NCBI GenBank assembly: GCA_022376925.1
Contig: JAIOJX010000004.1
Span: 744,001 to 808,000 of the forward strand
DNA length: 64,000 bases
From: Tragulus kanchil
Taxonomy: Eukaryota; Chordata; Mammalia; Artiodactyla; Tragulidae
Reading direction: 5' to 3'
Shown here: positions 1 to 11,761 of the stretch, piece by piece
How positions within the stretch are numbered: the first letter of the stretch is position 1
Layout of the letters: every line of letters begins with the position of its first letter
The notes under the pieces: generated by a model
What the model saw: the letters and a program-made list of their open reading frames with translations, nothing else
The model's database searches: none
Told to the model about the DNA's origin: nothing
Program-made: the position numbers and the translations under genes

Positions 1-1021
1 TGTGAGTGGGTGTGTTTATGTCCTCCACTGAATTCCACTAAAGCTATTAATCTTATCAGTAAGACTGAATATATTCAAGTTTACATAATTTTTTTTCTTC
101 TTTTTCCTTTTAAACCACACATTTTATTTTGGTATAAACTTCTGGTTCCCCATTGGCTTTTTAAGGTTCTGTGGGATTTTCTTTGTTTTTATTGTTTTTG
201 CTTTGTTTCTATATATTTCTCTATATACTTATCTCTGTTTTAATTTTTAAAACATTTTATTGGTACTACTACTTCCTCTATCATTCTTTGCTTTCTCTGA
301 TGCTTCTTTCCTATAGGACTATACTCTAATAGATACAAATCTTTATCGCCCTATAGTTAACTGTGCAGTATTATTCTATATTTCTCTTCTATCCTCCCTT
401 TCTCTTTTTCCCTTTTTACACCATATTTCGTAGTCTGTTCTATCCTCATTACCTTATCGCCAATGGGGACACTGCTTTAGCATTCTTCTCCAATTGGTGC
501 TCTACTTAGTTTGGTTATTAACTGGTGGATATCATTCGTGGTTTTCTCTCTTCGCCGTGCTAAAGTATGCTACTGTATTTTTGGTTGGAAAGTTTCGGTT
601 ATGTTATAGCTGTATATGTTTGTGTGTATAAGTCAATACGCTAGATAGTATTTGCACAATATTTTAATTGCCATTTGTCAAAGGTATACCTTCTGTTTCT
701 CATTCGCGTATATATGTTTTAATATCATTTAATGCCATAACAAACCAGCCATGAAATCTTCATTCCCTGGTAAGGAAACAAGTTCCAGAGCTTTAAGGAG
801 GGAGCACTGACTCCACAACTCTACAATACTAGAGAACACCTAATACTAGAGAGCAGTATACAAGTGAGAATGTCAACAAAGGTAATCACTGGTATGCAAG
901 TCCTGACAACACCCAACCACCAGCATCACCGAGAATAAGAAGCCCCCTCCAAAAAACAAACACCAAGAGATATAACTCAAGGAAATCACAAACAAAGTCA
1001 GTTAAAAAATTAATAATAACA
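1..1021 (+). mobile_element. 5' region of young L1 element (L1-A), 5' end not resolved
   Basis: T-rich sequence leading directly into an L1 ORF1 start at 1022. Composition and position match the 5' UTR of the second L1 in this window (T-rich stretch 37741-38100). The boundary with flanking DNA was not found, so the element may begin before the window. Part of this region is repeated from 1537 by duplication D1. Confidence 0.6.
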
Positions 1022-2643
1022 ATGAAACGGCAGAGAAATACCACACAAGCGAAGGAACAATCCACAAACACACAAGATCAAATCAACGAAGAGGATTTGG
1101 ACAAACTTTCTGAAAGTGATTTCAGAAGAATAATAGTAAAGATGATCAGAGACACTGAAAACAGAATGTTAGAGAAATTGTAAGACACAACTAACACACT
1201 GAATAAAGAAATACAAGAACTTGCCAAAAAAGTAACAGAGACAAACAACTCCACTGCTGGACTGAAAAACACTGTAGAAGGAATCAAGAGCAGAGTATCT
1301 GAGACAGAAGGCCAGATAAGTGAGCTGGAAGATAGAATGGTGGAAGTAACTGCTGAAAAACAGAATCTAGCTCAAAGAATGAAAAGAGCAGAGGATAGCC
1401 TCAGAGACCTCTGGCATAATATCAAACGCACCAATATTCGAATTATAGGGGTTCCAGAAGAAGAAGAAAAAAAGAAAGGCTATGAGAAAAATTTTGAAAA
1501 TTCATGAAAACCCAAGGAAAAGAATAGTCCATCAAGTCCTCATTACCTTATCGCCAATGGGGACACTGCTTTAGCATTCTTCTCCAATTGGTGCTCTACT
1601 TAGTTTGGTTATTAACTGGTGGATATCATTCGTGGTTTTCTCTCTTCGCCGTGCTAAAGTATGCTACTGTATTTTTGGTTGGAAAGTTTCGGTTATGTTA
1701 TAGCTGTATATGTTTGTGTGTATAAGTCAATACGCTGGATAGTATTTGCACAATATTTTAATTGCCATTTGTCAAAGGTATACCTTCTGTTTCTCATTCG
1801 CTTACATATGTTTTAATATCATTTAATGCCATAACAAACCAGCCATGAAATCTTCATTCCCTGGTAAGGAAACAAGTTCCAGAGCTTTAAGGAGGGAGCA
1901 CTGACTCCACAACTCTACAATACTAGAGAACACCTAATACTAGAGAGCAGTATACAAGTGAGAATGTCAACAAAGGTAATCACTGGTATGCAAGTCCTGA
2001 CAACACCCAACCACCAGCATCACCCAGAATAAGAAGCCCCCTCCAAAAAACAAACACCAAGAGATATAACTCAAGGAAATCACAAACAAAGTCAGTTAAA
2101 AAATTAATAATAACAATGAAACGGCAGAGAAATACCACACAAGCGAAGGAACAATCCACAAACACACAAGATCAAATCAACGAAGAGGATTTGGACAAAC
2201 TTTCTGAAAGTGATTTCAGAAGAATAATAGTAAAGATGATCAGAGACACTGAAAACAGAATGTTAGAGAAATTGTAAGACACAACTAACACACTGAATAA
2301 AGAAATACAAGAACTTGCCAAAAAAGTAACAGAGACAAACAACTCCACTGCTGGACTGAAAAACACTGTAGAAGGAATCAAGAGCAGAGTATCTGAGACA
2401 GAAGGCCAGATAAGTGAGCTGGAAGATAGAATGGTGGAAGTAACTGCTGAAAAACAGAATCTAGCTCAAAGAATGAAAAGAGCAGAGGATAGCCTCAGAG
2501 ACCTCTGGCATAATATCAAACGCACCAATATTCGAATTATAGGGGTTCCAGAAGAAGAAGAAAAAAAGAAAGGCTATGAGAAAAATTTTGAAGAGATTCT
2601 AGTTGAAAATTTCCCCAACATGGGAAAAGAAATAGTCCATCAA
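443..2643. repeat. Direct duplication D1 (443-1536 and 1537-2643), offset 1094 bp
   Basis: The sequence starting at 443 (tcctcattaccttatcgcc) starts again at 1537 and runs on almost unchanged through the L1-A 5' UTR and ORF1 start. The last about 45 bases of copy 1 (1495-1537) are a scrambled, shortened version of 2589-2643. Likely an assembly overlap. Confidence 0.93.
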
Positions 2644-3020
2644 GTCCAAGAAGCACAAAGAGTACCATACAGAATCAATCCAAGAAGAAACACAGCAAGA
2701 CACATATTAATGAAGCTAACACAAATTAAACACAAGGACAGAATTCTCAACGCAGCAAGGTAAGAGCAACTAGTGACATGCAAGGGAAAGCCCATACATT
2801 TAACAGCTGATTTTCAACAGAAACTCTGCAGGCCAGAAGGGAATGGCAGGACACATTTAAATGGCTAAAAGAGAATAATCTGCAACCAGGAATCCTCTAC
2901 CCTGCAAGGATCTCCTTCAAAATGGATGGAGAAATCAAAAGCTTTACAGATAAGCAAAAATTAAAAGAATTTAGTCACACCAAACCAGCCTTACAACAAG
3001 TGTTAAAGGGACTTATATAG
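2116..3020 (+). pseudogene. L1-A ORF1 (RNA-binding chaperone), broken
   Basis: ORF1p is the trimeric coiled-coil RNA-binding protein of L1. The ATG at 2116 opens the same N-terminus (MKRQRN) as the intact L1-B ORF1. A TAA at 2275-2277 (codon 54) interrupts it. The frame then stays open through the coiled coil and the RRM core with the conserved NIRIIGVPEEEE block near 2526, and the RNTARHI block near 2690, to a second stop at 2761-2763. Beyond that, homology to the C-terminal domain continues with a frameshift to the original terminator at 3018-3020. A partial earlier copy with the same first stop starts at 1022 because of D1. Clearly non-functional as ORF1. Confidence 0.85.
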
Positions 3021-3080
3021 ACAACAAGTATAAAAGAAGGAGAAGATCCACGAAACAAAGCCATCATAATATCTAAGAAG

Positions 3081-6000
3081 ATGACAATAGGATCATTTGT
3101 ATCAATAATTACCTTGAATATAAATGGACTAAATGCCCCAACCAAAAGACACAGAGTGGCTGAATGGATTCAAAAACACGACCCATACATATGCTGCCTC
3201 CAGGAAACTCACTTCAGACCTAGAGACACTCATAGACTGAAAGTGAGAGACTGGAAAAGGATATCCCATGCAAGTGGAAATCAGAAGGAACCTGGAGTAG
3301 CAATCCTCATATCAGACGAAATAGACCTCAAAATAAAGAAGACTAGAAGAAACAAGGCAGGACACTACATAATGATCAAGGGATCGATCCAAGAAGACAT
3401 AACAATCATAAATATCTATGCACCCAATGCAGGAGCACCCCAATACATAAGACAAACACTTTCAGACATAAAAGAAGACACCAACACTAACACAATCATA
3501 GTAGGAGACTTTAACACTCCTCTCACACCAATGGACAGATCATCCAAACAGAAACTTAATAAAGAAACACAAGCCTTCAATGCCACACTAGAAGAAATGG
3601 ACCTCTTTAATAACTTTAGGACTTTCCATCCAAAAGCAGAAGAATACACTTTCTTCTCAAGTGCTCATGGAACATTCTCCAGGATAGACCACATCTTGGG
3701 CCACAAATCAAACCTCAGTCAATTCAAGAAAATTGAAATTATATCAACCATTTTCTGGGATCACAATGCAATGAGACTAGAGATCAAATACAGGGAAAAA
3801 ACCGCTAAAAACACAAACACATGGAGACTAAACAGCACATACCTAAAAAACCAACTGATTACCGAGGAAATCAAAGGAGAAATAAAAAACTTCCTAGAAG
3901 AAAACGACAATGAACACACGACAGTGCAAAACCTATGGGATACCACAAAAGCAGTTCTAAGAGGGAAGTTTATAGCAATTCAATCCTACCTCATGAAACC
4001 AGGAAAATCTCAAACAGACGACCTAACCTTACGCTTAAAACAACGGGAGAAAGAAGAACAAAAACACCCCAAAGCCAGCAGAAGAAGGGAAATCATAAAG
4101 ATCAGAGCAGAAATAAATGATAAAGAAATGAAAGAAACAAGAGTAAAGATAAATAAAACAAAAAGATGGTTCTTCAAAAAGGTAAATAAAATCGACACAC
4201 CACTGGCCAGACTCATCAAGAAAAAGAGAGAGAAGAACCAGATCACCAAAATCAAAAGCAAAAAAGGAGAGATTACAACAGATAATGCAGAAATCCAAAG
4301 GATTCTAAGAGACTATTATGAACAACTCTATGGCAACAAACTAGACAACATGGAAGAAATGGACAGTTTCTTAGAGAAGATTAATCTCCCAAGACTCAAC
4401 CAGGAAGAAATAGAAACTATGCACAAACCAATCAGAAGCTCAGAAATCGACGCTGTGATCAAAAATCTACCCAAAAATAAAAGCCCAGGGCCAGATGGTT
4501 TCACAAGTGAATTCTACCAAACATTTAAAGAAGAGCTAATGCCTGTCCTTCTAAAACTCTTGCAAAAAATTGCAAAGGAAGGAACACTTCCAAATACATT
4601 CTATGAGGTCGCCATTACCCTGATACCAAAGCCAGGCAAAGACAACATAAAAAAAGAAAATTATAGCCCAATTTCACTGATGAATCTAGACGCCAAAATC
4701 CTCAACAAAATCCTAGCAAACAGAATTCAACAACACATCAAAAAGCTCATACATCACGATCAAGTCAGGTTCATCCCAGGCATGCAAGGATTCTTCAGTA
4801 TCCACAAATCAATCCATGTGATACACCATATCAACAAATTGAGAGACAAAAATCACATGATTATCTCAATAGATGCAGAAAAAGCCTTCGACAAAGGACA
4901 GCATCCATTTATGATAAAAACTCTTCAAAAAATGGGCATAGAAGGAACCTGTCTCAACATAGTGAACGCCATCTATGAGAAGCCCACAGCAAACATTATC
5001 CTCAACGGTGAAGAACTCAAAGCATATCCTCTAAGATCAGGAACAAGACAAGGGTGTCCACTTTCACCACTCTTAATTCAACATAGTCCTGGAAGTTCTA
5101 GCAACAGCAGTAAGAGAAGAGAAAGAAATCAAAGGAATCCAGATTGGAAAGGAAGAAGTCAAACTCTCTCTTTTTGCAGATGACATGATATTATACATAG
5201 AAAATCCCAAAGACGCTATTACAAAGCTACTAGAGTTAATCAGCGAATTCAGCAAAGTCAAAGGATGCAAAATCAATACACAGAAATCACTGGCATTCCT
5301 ATATACAAACAATGAAAAATCAGAAAATGAAATCAAAGAGACAATCCCCTTCACCATTGCAACCAAAAGAATCAAATATCTAGGAATAAACCTACCCAAA
5401 GACACAAAAGAACTGTATACTGAAAATTACAAGACACTCATGAGAGACATTAAAGAAGACTTAAACAGATGGAGAGATATTCCATGTTCCTGTGTCGGAA
5501 GAATCAATATTGTGAAAATGACCATACTACCAAATGTCATCTATAGTTTCAGTGCGATCCCTATCAAACTTCCAATGACATTCTTCACAGAACTAGGCCA
5601 AAGAATGACACAGTTCATGTGGAAGCACAAAAGACCTCGAATAGCCAAAGCAATCCTGAGGAGGAAGAATGGAACTGGAGAGGTCAGCCTCCCCAACTTC
5701 AGACTCTACTACAAAGCAGCAGTTATCAAGACAGTATGGTGCTGGCACAAAAACAGAAATATCGACCAATGGAACAAGATCGAGAACCCAGAGGTAAACC
5801 CACACATCTATGGATACCTTATTTTTGACAAAGGAGGCGAACATATAAAATGGGACAAAGACAGCCTCTTCAACAAATGGTGCTGGGAGAATTGGACAGC
5901 TACATGCAAAATAATGAAGTTGGAACATTCCCTTACACCATACACAAAGATCAACTCAAAAGGGATTCAAGACCTACACATAAGACCTGAAACCCTATAA

Positions 6001-7632
6001 CTCTTAGAGGAGAATATAGGCAAAACATCCAAGGACACAGATCAAAGCAAGATCTTCTCTGACCCACCTACTAGAATAGTGGAACTAAAAACAAAAATGA
6101 ACATGTGGGACCTAATGAAACTGAAAAGCTTTTGTACAGCAAAAGAAATCACAAAAAAGCTGAACAGACAGCCCACAGAATGGGAGAAAATCATAACAAA
6201 TGAAACAACAGAAGAAAATGAAATCAAAGAGACAATCCCCTTCACCATTGCAACCAAAAGAATCAAATATCTAGGAATAAACCTACCCAAAGACACAAAA
6301 GAACTGTATACTGAAAATTACAAGACACTCATGAGAGACATTAAAGAAGACTTAAACAGATGGAGAGATATTCCATGTTCCTGTGTCGGAAGAATCAATA
6401 TTGTGAAAATGACCATACTACCAAATGTCATCTATAGTTTCAGTGCGATCCCTATCAAACTTCCAATGACATTCTTCACAGAACTAGGCCAAAGAATGAC
6501 ACAGTTCATGTGGAAGCACAAAAGACCTCGAATAGCCAAAGCAATCCTGAGGAGGAAGAATGGAACTGGAGAGGTCAGCCTCCCCAACTTCAGACTCTAC
6601 TACAAAGCAGCAGTTATCAAGACAGTATGGTGCTGGCACAAAAACAGAAATATCGACCAATGGAACAAGATCGAGAACCCAGAGGTAAACCCACACATCT
6701 ATGGATACCTTATTTTTGACAAAGGAGGCGAACATATAAAATGGGACAAAGACAGCCTCTTCAACAAATGGTGCTGGGAGAATTGGACAGCTACATGCAA
6801 AATAATGAAGTTGGAACATTCCCTTACACCATACACACAGATCAACTCAAAAGGGATTCAAGACCTACACATAAGACCTGAAACCCTAAAACTCTTAGAG
6901 GAGAATATAGGCAAAACATCCAAGGACACAGATCAAAGCAAGATCTTCTCTGACCCACCTACTAGAATAGTGGAACTAAAAACAAAAATGAACATGTGGG
7001 ACCTAATGAAACTGAAAAGCTTTTGTACAGCAAAAGAAATCACAAAAAAGCTGAACAGACAGCCCACAGAATGGGAGAAAATCATAACAAATGAAACAAC
7101 AGGCAAAGAATTAATCTCCAAAATCTACAAGCAACTCAGACAACTCAGCACTGGAAAAATGAACAACCCAATCTAAAAATGGGAAAAGGACCTAAACAGA
7201 CACCTCTCCAAAGAGGACATACAGATGGCCCAAAAACACATGAAATGATGCTCAACTTCACTTATAATTAGAGAAATGCAAATCAAAACTACATTGAGAT
7301 ATCACCTCACACCCATCAGAATGACCATCATCCACAAATCAACAGACAATAAATGCTGGAGAGGGTGTGGAGAAAAGGGAACACTCCTGCATTGCTGGTG
7401 GGATCGTAGATTGATACGGCCTCTATGGAAGACATTCTGGAGATTTCTTCAAAAACTGAAAATAGAAGCACCATACGACCCAGCCATCCCACTCTTAGGC
7501 TTGTACCCTGATGAAATCAAATCTCAAAGAAGCACCTGTATCCCAATGTTCATTGCAGCTCTCTATACAGTAGCTAGAACATGGAAGCAACCTAGATGCC
7601 AATCGACGAAGGAATGGATACAAAAGCACTAG
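3081..7632 (+). pseudogene. L1-A ORF2 (endonuclease/reverse transcriptase), broken
   Basis: ORF2p provides endonuclease, reverse transcriptase and a C-terminal Cys-rich domain for retrotransposition. The ATG at 3081 follows ORF1 by 60 bp. The APE-type endonuclease comes first ([27 protein letters not shown]). The usual SDH near residue 226 is WDH (TGG at 3756-3758), which hits a normally conserved serine. The RT domain follows, with SPGPDGF near 4485 and catalytic FADD at about 5173-5184. A frameshift near 5070 separates the RT fingers from FADD. Further stops lie at 5998-6000, 7174-7176, 7246-7248 and 7630-7632. The Cys-rich tail ([14 protein letters not shown]) lies near 7358. D2 and D3 repeat internal parts; the C-terminal part recurs at 8051-8713. 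Confidence 0.9.
5323..7104. repeat. Direct duplication D2 (5323-6213 and 6214-7104), unit 891 bp
   Basis: The block starting gaaaatgaaatcaaagag at 5323 restarts at 6214. It is the shortest unit of the series and is a multiple of three, so the ORF2 frame survives. Copy 1 has TAA at 5998-6000 where copy 2 reads AAA (6889-6891). Confidence 0.93.
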
Positions 7633-8960
7633 TACATATATACAATGGAATACTACACAGCTGTAAAGAGAAATGCAGAAGAATCAGCCCTAATGAGGTG
7701 GCTGGATCTAGAACATATCATCAAAAGTGAAGTCAGTCATAAAGAGAAGGACAAATACAGTATATTAACACACATATATGGAATCTATTAGGATGATGAT
7801 GATGATACACACAGTGAAGCGGAAAGACAGATACGGGCTATGGACATTGTGGGGAAGGACAGAGTGGACAGGAACCAAAAGAATTGGACAGCTACATGCA
7901 AAATAATGAAGTTGGAACTTTTGATCCTCAAAAGGGATTCAAGACCTACACATAAGACCTGAAACCCTATAACTCTTAGAGGAGAATATAGGCAAAACAT
8001 CCAAGGACACAGATCAAAGCAAGATCTTCTCTGACCCACCTACTAGAATAGTGGAACTAAAAACAAAAATGAACATGTGGGACCTAATGAAACTGAAAAG
8101 CTTTTGTACAGCAAAAGAAATCACAAAAAAGCTGAACAGACAGCCCACAGAATGGGAGAAAATCATAACAAATGAAACAACAGGCAAAGAATTAATCTCC
8201 AAAATCTACAAGCAACTCAGACAACTCAGCACTGGAAAAATGAACAACCCAATCTAAAAATGGGAAAAGGACCTAAACAGACACCTCTCCAAAGAGGACA
8301 TACAGATGGCCCAAAAACACATGAAATGATGCTCAACTTCACTTATAATTAGAGAAATGCAAATCAAAACTACATTGAGATATCACCTCACACCCATCAG
8401 AATGACCATCATCCACAAATCAACAGACAATAAATGCTGGAGAGGGTGTGGAGAAAAGGGAACACTCCTGCATTGCTGGTGGGATCGTAGATTGATACGG
8501 CCTCTATGGAAGACATTCTGGAGATTTCTTCAAAAACTGAAAATAGAAGCACCATACGACCCAGCCATCCCACTCTTAGGCTTGTACCCTGATGAAATCA
8601 AATCTCAAAGAAGCACCTGTATCCCAATGTTCATTGCAGCTCTCTATACAGTAGCTAGAACATGGAAGCAACCTAGATGCCAATCGACGAAGGAATGGAT
8701 ACAAAAGCACTAGTACATATATACAATGGAATACTACACAGCTGTAAAGAGAAATGCAGAAGAATCAGCCCTAATGAGGTGGCTGGATCTAGAACATATC
8801 ATCAAAAGTGAAGTCAGTCATAAAGAGAAGGACAAATACAGTATATTAACACACATATATGGAATCTATTAGGATGATGATGATGATACACACAGTGAAG
8901 CGACGGAAAGACAGACGTGGACAGTGGACATATGGACATTGTGGGGAAGGAACAGAGGGT
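6780..8960. repeat. Direct duplication D3 (6780-7880 and 7881-8960), offset 1101 then 1081 bp
   Basis: gaattggacagctacatgc at 6780 recurs at 7881. About 20 bp are missing just inside copy 2 (near 7919), which changes the offset. The end of copy 1 (7820-7880) is a shortened, garbled form of 8900-8960. Confidence 0.92.
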
Positions 8961-9187
8961 GGGAGGCGTAAAGGAAGTAGCATGAAGGCCTGTACTATCA
9001 TAAGTGAAGAAAATAGCTCTAGTCATTGCTCTGTGAGAAAGAGGACCCTTCAGGGGTGCTGTGTGATGGTCGGGAGGGGTGGGAAGGGAGGGATATACAT
9101 ATGACTAATCTGGGGACATGCACATCTGTAAACAAAACTCTGTAAATGTGAAAAGTAAAATAAAGGTTTTTAAAAAAAAAAAAAAAG
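8714..9187 (+). mobile_element. L1-A 3' UTR and poly(A) tail
   Basis: From the last ORF2 stop (8711-8713) the sequence runs through an L1-type 3' UTR to an AATAAA-like signal (aaaataaagg near 9158) and an A-rich tail at about 9168-9187. Homologous to 45731-46119 of L1-B. D4 repeats the tail at about 10260-10275. Confidence 0.8.
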
Positions 9188-10930
9188 AAAGGATAGGGAA
9201 AAGCTTCCAGCATAGATACTGGAGAGGGGATAGAAGAGTATCCCCGCTTTGCCAGGTTAGGCATGACAATTTGTATTTTCCAGTCGGTTATCAAAACAAT
9301 AGCTTAATGTTGTAAAGTCATTCCAGTCCTACATTCACAACATGAGATTAGCCAGGGGATAATCTCCGGGCTAGGTGAGATAAGACCTTTCTAGGCCCAC
9401 AGCATCAACATAAGACAGTAAACTTAGTTTGGGGTTGATCTTATCATAACAAATATTTCCAGTTAGAAAAACACCTGTCCTTCTTTTTGTCCCTCACCGT
9501 CTCCTCTTTATCAAATCTGCCTATGAACACCTTTCATTCTGAACCCCTTTCAGTGCTAGGGTTTTTATGGGAAATTATGTATATAAACCTAACTGAAAAA
9601 AAAAATGATGTTCTAAAGAAGAAAATTGACTGCCTCTGGGACAGGGACAGGGACAGAGGGAAAGAAGATGGCTAGAGAAAGCATGTATTGAGAGGTGGAA
9701 GAGGATGTGGAGGAGGGCTCATGCTGGACAGCTTTTGTCAGGAAAGCTGATGATGGCATCTTCTGTACAGTCGAGGTGCTGTGATGTATTGAAAGTTTAA
9801 AAAAAAAACGATTATAGTAATACATGAAATCTACAGCGGGAAAAAACAGAAGAATCAGCCCTAATGAGGTGGCTGGATCTAGAACATATCATCAAAAGTG
9901 AAGTCAGTCATAAAGAGAAGGACAAATACAGTATATTAACACACATATATGGAATCTATTAGGATGATGATGATGATACACACAGTGAAGCGACGGAAAG
10001 ACAGACGTGGACAGTGGACATATGGACATTGTGGGGAAGGAACAGAGGGTGGGAGGCGTAAAGGAAGTAGCATGAAGGCCTGTACTATCATAAGTGAAGA
10101 AAATAGCTCTAGTCATTGCTCTGTGAGAAAGAGGACCCTTCAGGGGTGCTGTGTGATGGTCGGGAGGGGTGGGAAGGGAGGGATATACATATGACTAATC
10201 TGGGGACATGCACATCTGTAAACAAAACTCTGTAAATGTGAAAAGTAAAATAAAGGTTTTTAAAAAAAAAAAAAGAAAGGATAGGGAAAAGCTTCCAGCA
10301 TAGATACTGGAGAGGGGATAGAAGAGTATCCCCGCTTTGCCAGGTTAGGCATGACAATTTGTATTTTCCAGTCGGTTATCAAAACAATAGCTTAATGTTG
10401 TAAAGTCATTCCAGTCCTACATTCACAACATGAGATTAGCCAGGGGATAATCTCCGGGCTAGGTGAGATAAGACCTTTCTAGGCCCACAGCATCAACATA
10501 AGACAGTAAACTTAGTTTGGGGTTGATCTTATCATAACAAATATTTCCAGTTAGAAAAACACCTGTCCTTCTTTTTGTCCCTCACCGTCTCCTCTTTATC
10601 AAATCTGCCTATGAACACCTTTCATTCTGAACCCCTTTCAGTGCTAGGGTTTTTATGGGAAATTATGTATATAAACCTAACTGAAAAAAAAAATGATGTT
10701 CTAAAGAAGAAAATTGACTGCCTCTGGGACAGGGACAGGGACAGAGGGAAAGAAGATGGCTAGAGAAAGCATGTATTGAGAGGTGGAAGAGGATGTGGAG
10801 GGAGGGCTCATGCTGGACAGCTTTTGTCAGGAAAGCTGATGATGGCATCTTCTGTACAGTGAGGTCTGGTATGTGTGTTCTGTGATGTATTGAAAGTTTA
10901 CAAAAAACATTAAGTATAAGCTGTATGATT
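8761..10930. repeat. Direct duplication D4 (8761-9850 and 9851-10930), offset 1090 bp
   Basis: agaatcagccctaatgagg begins at 8761 and again at 9851. The unit contains the L1-A 3' UTR plus about 650 bp of flanking DNA. The last about 75 bp of copy 1 (9770-9850) is a corrupted version of 10855-10930. Confidence 0.93.
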
Positions 10931-11214
10931 AATTAGTAATCCATCAAATCAGGTATTTGGGGCCAGTTCAAATAATTCAGATTCTTATTTCAAAATAGGG
11001 CAATATGGCTTGACATTATTTTTTGAAACCATGTAAGAAAAAAAAATAGAGAACTCAAGTAATCAGGTGAGAAATAATGGTAAGACTCTAGCTTTAGTTT
11101 TGCTTAAAAAGATCAACAAGGGATTAAATACATGCTATATCTTGGGATTACTGCTACTGAATTTAAATTATTGAACATAAATTACTTTATTTTTATGCTT
11201 TTGGTTCATTCTAG
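9190..11214. other. Flanking DNA 3' of L1-A, no gene recognised
   Basis: Sequence downstream of the L1-A tail, part of it present twice through D4. No splice-bounded coding exon was recognised; the short open frames here carry no family motifs. If the repeat exon at 11215 belongs to a gene whose first exon lies outside the window, this would be intron 1. Confidence 0.5.
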
Positions 11215-11761
11215 TATTTCCAACCCAGCCTTTGAAGAAGACAAGTGTTTTTCAACTAGGAGATAGTCCAGAACCTACACTCATTCTAGAGAGAGAAAAT
11301 GGAGCTAACCATCAAGGAGGACAAAAAGAATATAATACTGACATATGTAGCAACACACAGGGAAAACCAGGGGCACTTATTTGGCAAGGAGAACCAGGGC
11401 ATTGTAATCAGCCAGGAAAGCCAGAAATTCTTAATTAGCAAGGGAGGCCAGGAGTTTTCAATCAGCCTGGGAGTCTGCAAGGGAACTCAGGACAGCCTAA
11501 CCAAAAAGGGAATCCAGAAGCTTCTAATGAGCAAAGAAATCCAGGATCTTTTAGACAGCAGGGGAAGCCAGAGTAAACCAGCCAACAAGGGAAGCCAGGG
11601 TCCATTGGCCAGCAAGGGAAGCTAGATTTAACTAACCAGCAAGGGAAGCCAGGGTCAACCAGCCAGCAAGGGAAGCCAGGATCAACTAGCCAGCCAGTGA
11701 AGCCAGGGTCATCTAGCCAAAAAGGAAAGCCAGGATTGTCTAGTCAACAGGGAAAATTAAG
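11215..11761 (+). pseudogene. Q/G/K/P nonapeptide-repeat exon (MARCO-like?), with two stops
   Basis: An exon-like block sits between an acceptor (ttctag, AG 11213-11214) and a possible donor (AAG|GTATTT, GT 11762-11763). In the frame entering at phase 1 it encodes an acidic-to-polar leader and then about a dozen degenerate nine-residue units of the type SQQGKPGST, a Gly/Pro-rich pattern. Two in-frame stops (TAG 11436-11438, TAA 11574-11576) each need one substitution from the repeat consensus (CAG to TAG, TCA to TAA), so this is a decayed coding repeat. Reading through the donor meets TGA at 11805-11807. A MARCO-like gene (MARCOL) lies in the human SPINK cluster as I recall, which makes it a candidate relative; I could not verify this. 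The 3' part recurs at 12556-12941 through D5 with both stops unchanged. Confidence 0.5.

Noticed and set aside
3416..5405. Several open frames of 60-110 codons on the reverse strand of L1 ORF2 (also around 42365-44960)
   Set aside because: They are antisense shadows of L1 coding sequence, present in both L1 copies and without motifs of their own.
6079..7176. A 365-codon frame combining two pieces of L1 ORF2
   Set aside because: It arises because the 891-bp D2 repeat is a multiple of three; it is not a real fused protein.
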